From contig JAZGTN010000301.1 of the NCBI GenBank assembly GCA_037783415.1, forward strand, positions 1 to 64,000: a DNA stretch of 64,000 nt. Reading direction: 5' to 3'. The position numbers and the translations under genes were made by a program. Below, piece after piece: positions 62,461 through 64,000 of this stretch. Under the pieces are notes generated by a model. It saw nothing but the letters and a program-made list of their open reading frames with translations, made no database searches and was not told where the DNA came from. The first letter of the stretch is position 1; each line of letters begins with the position of its first letter. This stretch comes from Leptasterias polaris (taxonomy: Eukaryota > Echinodermata > Asteroidea > Forcipulatida > Asteriidae).

Positions 62461-64000
62461 CTTGTTTCTTAGTAAAGAATTAATCTCAGCGCGTTTTGAG
62501 GGGTTTGAATTTTTTTTCGTCTCCGATCACGCTCAGAATCAACCAGTTTGTTCAGTACACCCATGTTTCTTAGTAAAGAATTAATCTCAGCGCATTCTGA
62601 GGGGTTTGAATTTTTTTCGTCTCAGAATACGCTCAGAATCAACCAGTTTGTTCAGTACACCCTTGTTTCTTATTAAAAAATTAATCTCAGCGCGTTTTGA
62701 GGGGTTTGAATTTTTTTCGTCTCAGAATACGCTCAGAATCAACCAGTTTGTTCAGTACACCCATGTTTCTTAGTAAAGAATTAATCTCAGCGCATTCTGA
62801 GGGGTTTGAATTTTTTTCGTCTCAGAATACGCTCAGAATCAACCAGTTTGTTCAGTACACCCTTGTTTCTTATTAAAAAATTAATCTCAGCGCGTTTTGA
62901 GGGGTTTGAATTGTTTTCGTCTCAGAATACGCTCAGAATCAACCAGTTTGTTCAGTACACCCATGTTTCTTAGTAAAGAATTAATCTCAGCGCGTTTTAA
63001 GGGGTTTGAATTTTTTTTCGTCTCAGAATACGCTCAGAATCAACCAGTTTGTTCAGTACACCCATGTTTCTTAGTAAAGAATTAATCTCAGCGCGTTTTA
63101 AGGGGTTTGAATTTTTTTTCGTCTCAGAATACGCTCAGAATCAACCAGTTTGTTCAGTACACCCATGTTTCTTAGTAAAGAATTAATCTCAGCGCGTTTT
63201 GAGGGGTTTGAATTTTTTTCGTCTCAGAATACGCTCAGAATCAACCAGTTTGTTCAGTACACCCATGTTTCTTAGTAAAGAATTAATCTCAGCGCATTCT
63301 GAGGGGTTTGAATTTTTTTCGTCTCAGAATACGCTCAGAATCAACCAGTTTGTTCAGAACACCCATGTTTCTTAGTAAAGAATTAATCTCAGCGCGTTCT
63401 GAGGGGTTTGAATTTTTTTCGTCTCAGAATACGCTCAGAATCAACCAGTTTGTTCAGTACACCCATGTTTCTTAGTAAAGAATTAATCTCAGCGCATTCT
63501 GAGGGGTTTGAATTTTTTTCGTCTCAGAATACGCTCAGAATCAACCAGTTTGTTCAGAACACCCATGTTTCTTAGTAAAGAATTAATCTCAGCGCGTTCT
63601 GAGGGGTTTAAATTTTTTTCGTCTCAGAATACGCTCAGAATCAACCAGTTTGTTCAGTACACCCTTGTTTCTTAGTAAAGAATTAATCTCAGCGCGTTTT
63701 GAGGGGTTTGAATTTTTTTTCGTCTCCGATCACGCTCAGAATCAACCAGTTTGTTCAGTACACCCATGTTTCTTAGTAAAGAATTAATCTCAGCGCATTC
63801 TGAGGGGTTTGAATTTTTTTCGTCTCAGAATACGCTCAGAATCAACCAGTTTGTTCAGTACACCCTTGTTTCTTATTAAAAAATTAATCTCAGCGCGTTT
63901 TGAGGGGTTTGAATTTTTTTCGTCTCAGAATACGCTCAGAATCAACCAGTTTGTTCAGTACACCCATGTTTCTTAGTAAAGAATTAATCTCAGCGCATTC
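62461..64000 (+). repeat. Long-range duplicate, right member, with one extra monomer
   Basis: Counterpart of 45431-46869. The extra unit is a second consecutive GTTTTAAGGGG/T8 monomer at about 63.06-63.16 kb, an apparent single-monomer duplication. The duplicate continues to the end of the window. Confidence 0.75.

Larger units (their letters stand above)
1..64000 (+). repeat. Satellite DNA array, 100 bp monomer, entire window
   Basis: Continuous head-to-tail tandem repeat with no interruption by unique sequence. Each unit starts (arbitrary phase) at GTCTCAGAAT and ends at a T tract followed by C. The unit is exactly 100 bp when the T tract has 7 bases and 101 bp when it has 8. Base composition of the common unit is 38 G+C per 100. 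All units have the same orientation apart from the short inverted pieces listed separately. Copies in the clean part differ mostly at a limited set of positions, so the array is recently homogenised. No rRNA, tRNA, telomere motif, transposon terminus or conserved protein was seen on either strand. A heterochromatic satellite of a eukaryote is the inferred identity; the family is not recognised. Confidence 0.97.
40251..64000 (+). repeat. Satellite array, family 2, second segment
   Basis: Clean units with many CTTATTAAAAAATT and CCCTTG subtypes and no AGCCCATT. The recurring order is: alternating CAGAAC/GCGTTCTG and AGCGCATT units, a unit ending GAATTTTGTTC, a GGCGTG unit, a CCCTTG unit with T8, a CCGATCAC unit, then two CTTATTAAAAAATT units separated by an AGCGCATT unit, then a GTTTTAAGGGG unit with T8. 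The GAATTTTGTTC mark recurs near 42679, 45282, 47686, 49790, 52896, 55299, 56602, 58506, 58999 and 59806. The stretch 41.7-43.2 kb parallels 19.4-20.8 kb of the first family 2 segment with two extra monomers. Confidence 0.83.

Noticed and set aside
3931..64000. CRISPR array
   Set aside because: Units are directly contiguous 100 bp copies with no unique spacers between conserved repeats, and no cas-like gene is present.
1..64000. Telomeric or G-quadruplex DNA
   Set aside because: There is only one GGGG run per 100 bp and no telomere-type short repeat on either strand.
1..64000. Transposon, LTR or rDNA spacer origin
   Set aside because: No terminal repeats, target-site duplications, coding remnants or rRNA sequence are present, so an origin from such an element cannot be supported from this window.

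Overview
The whole window is one tandem satellite DNA array. I find no gene, RNA gene, transposon or unique-sequence island, and both ends of the window lie inside the array. The repeat unit is 100 bp (101 bp in copies with an 8-base T tract), about 38% GC, always head-to-tail on the same strand, with roughly 600 copies in the clean part. A long, unbroken, highly homogenised, A+T-rich satellite with higher-order repeats suggests a eukaryotic heterochromatic block (centromeric, pericentromeric or subtelomeric). I do not recognise the monomer and cannot name the organism or clade.

Layout. (1) 1-3930: the same monomer, but with about 5% extra bases, nearly all homopolymer lengthenings. The order of monomer variants, including rare private ones, matches 10685-14285, so this stretch looks like an uncorrected read or consensus of that same locus rather than separate sequence. 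It ends in a partial-monomer junction near 3931. (2) 3931-11510: array family 1, marked by monomers carrying AGCCCATT. (3) 11511-22455: family 2, marked by monomers with CTTATTAAAAAATT. (4) 22456-40250: family 1 again, built by large segmental duplications: a 3.04 kb block also present at 8.47 kb, and a 7.2-7.6 kb tandem repeat. (5) 40251-64000: family 2 again, with 9-monomer (902 bp) and 13-monomer (1302 bp) higher-order repeats in direct tandem.

Monomers fall into about eight recurring subtypes defined by linked substitutions. These subtypes, not the 100 bp unit itself, carry the higher-order structure. The array evolved by unequal exchange: block copies keep exact offsets, differ by gains or losses of whole monomers, and family boundaries fall in or next to odd or hybrid monomers. 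Two kinds of small foldback events interrupt the uniform polarity: an 8-bp inverted insertion forming a 9-bp-arm hairpin (four identical copies plus a shortened one) and a unique inverted fragment at about 19.0 kb. Open reading frames of 62-131 codons occur throughout but are by-products of the repeat and are not annotated as genes.
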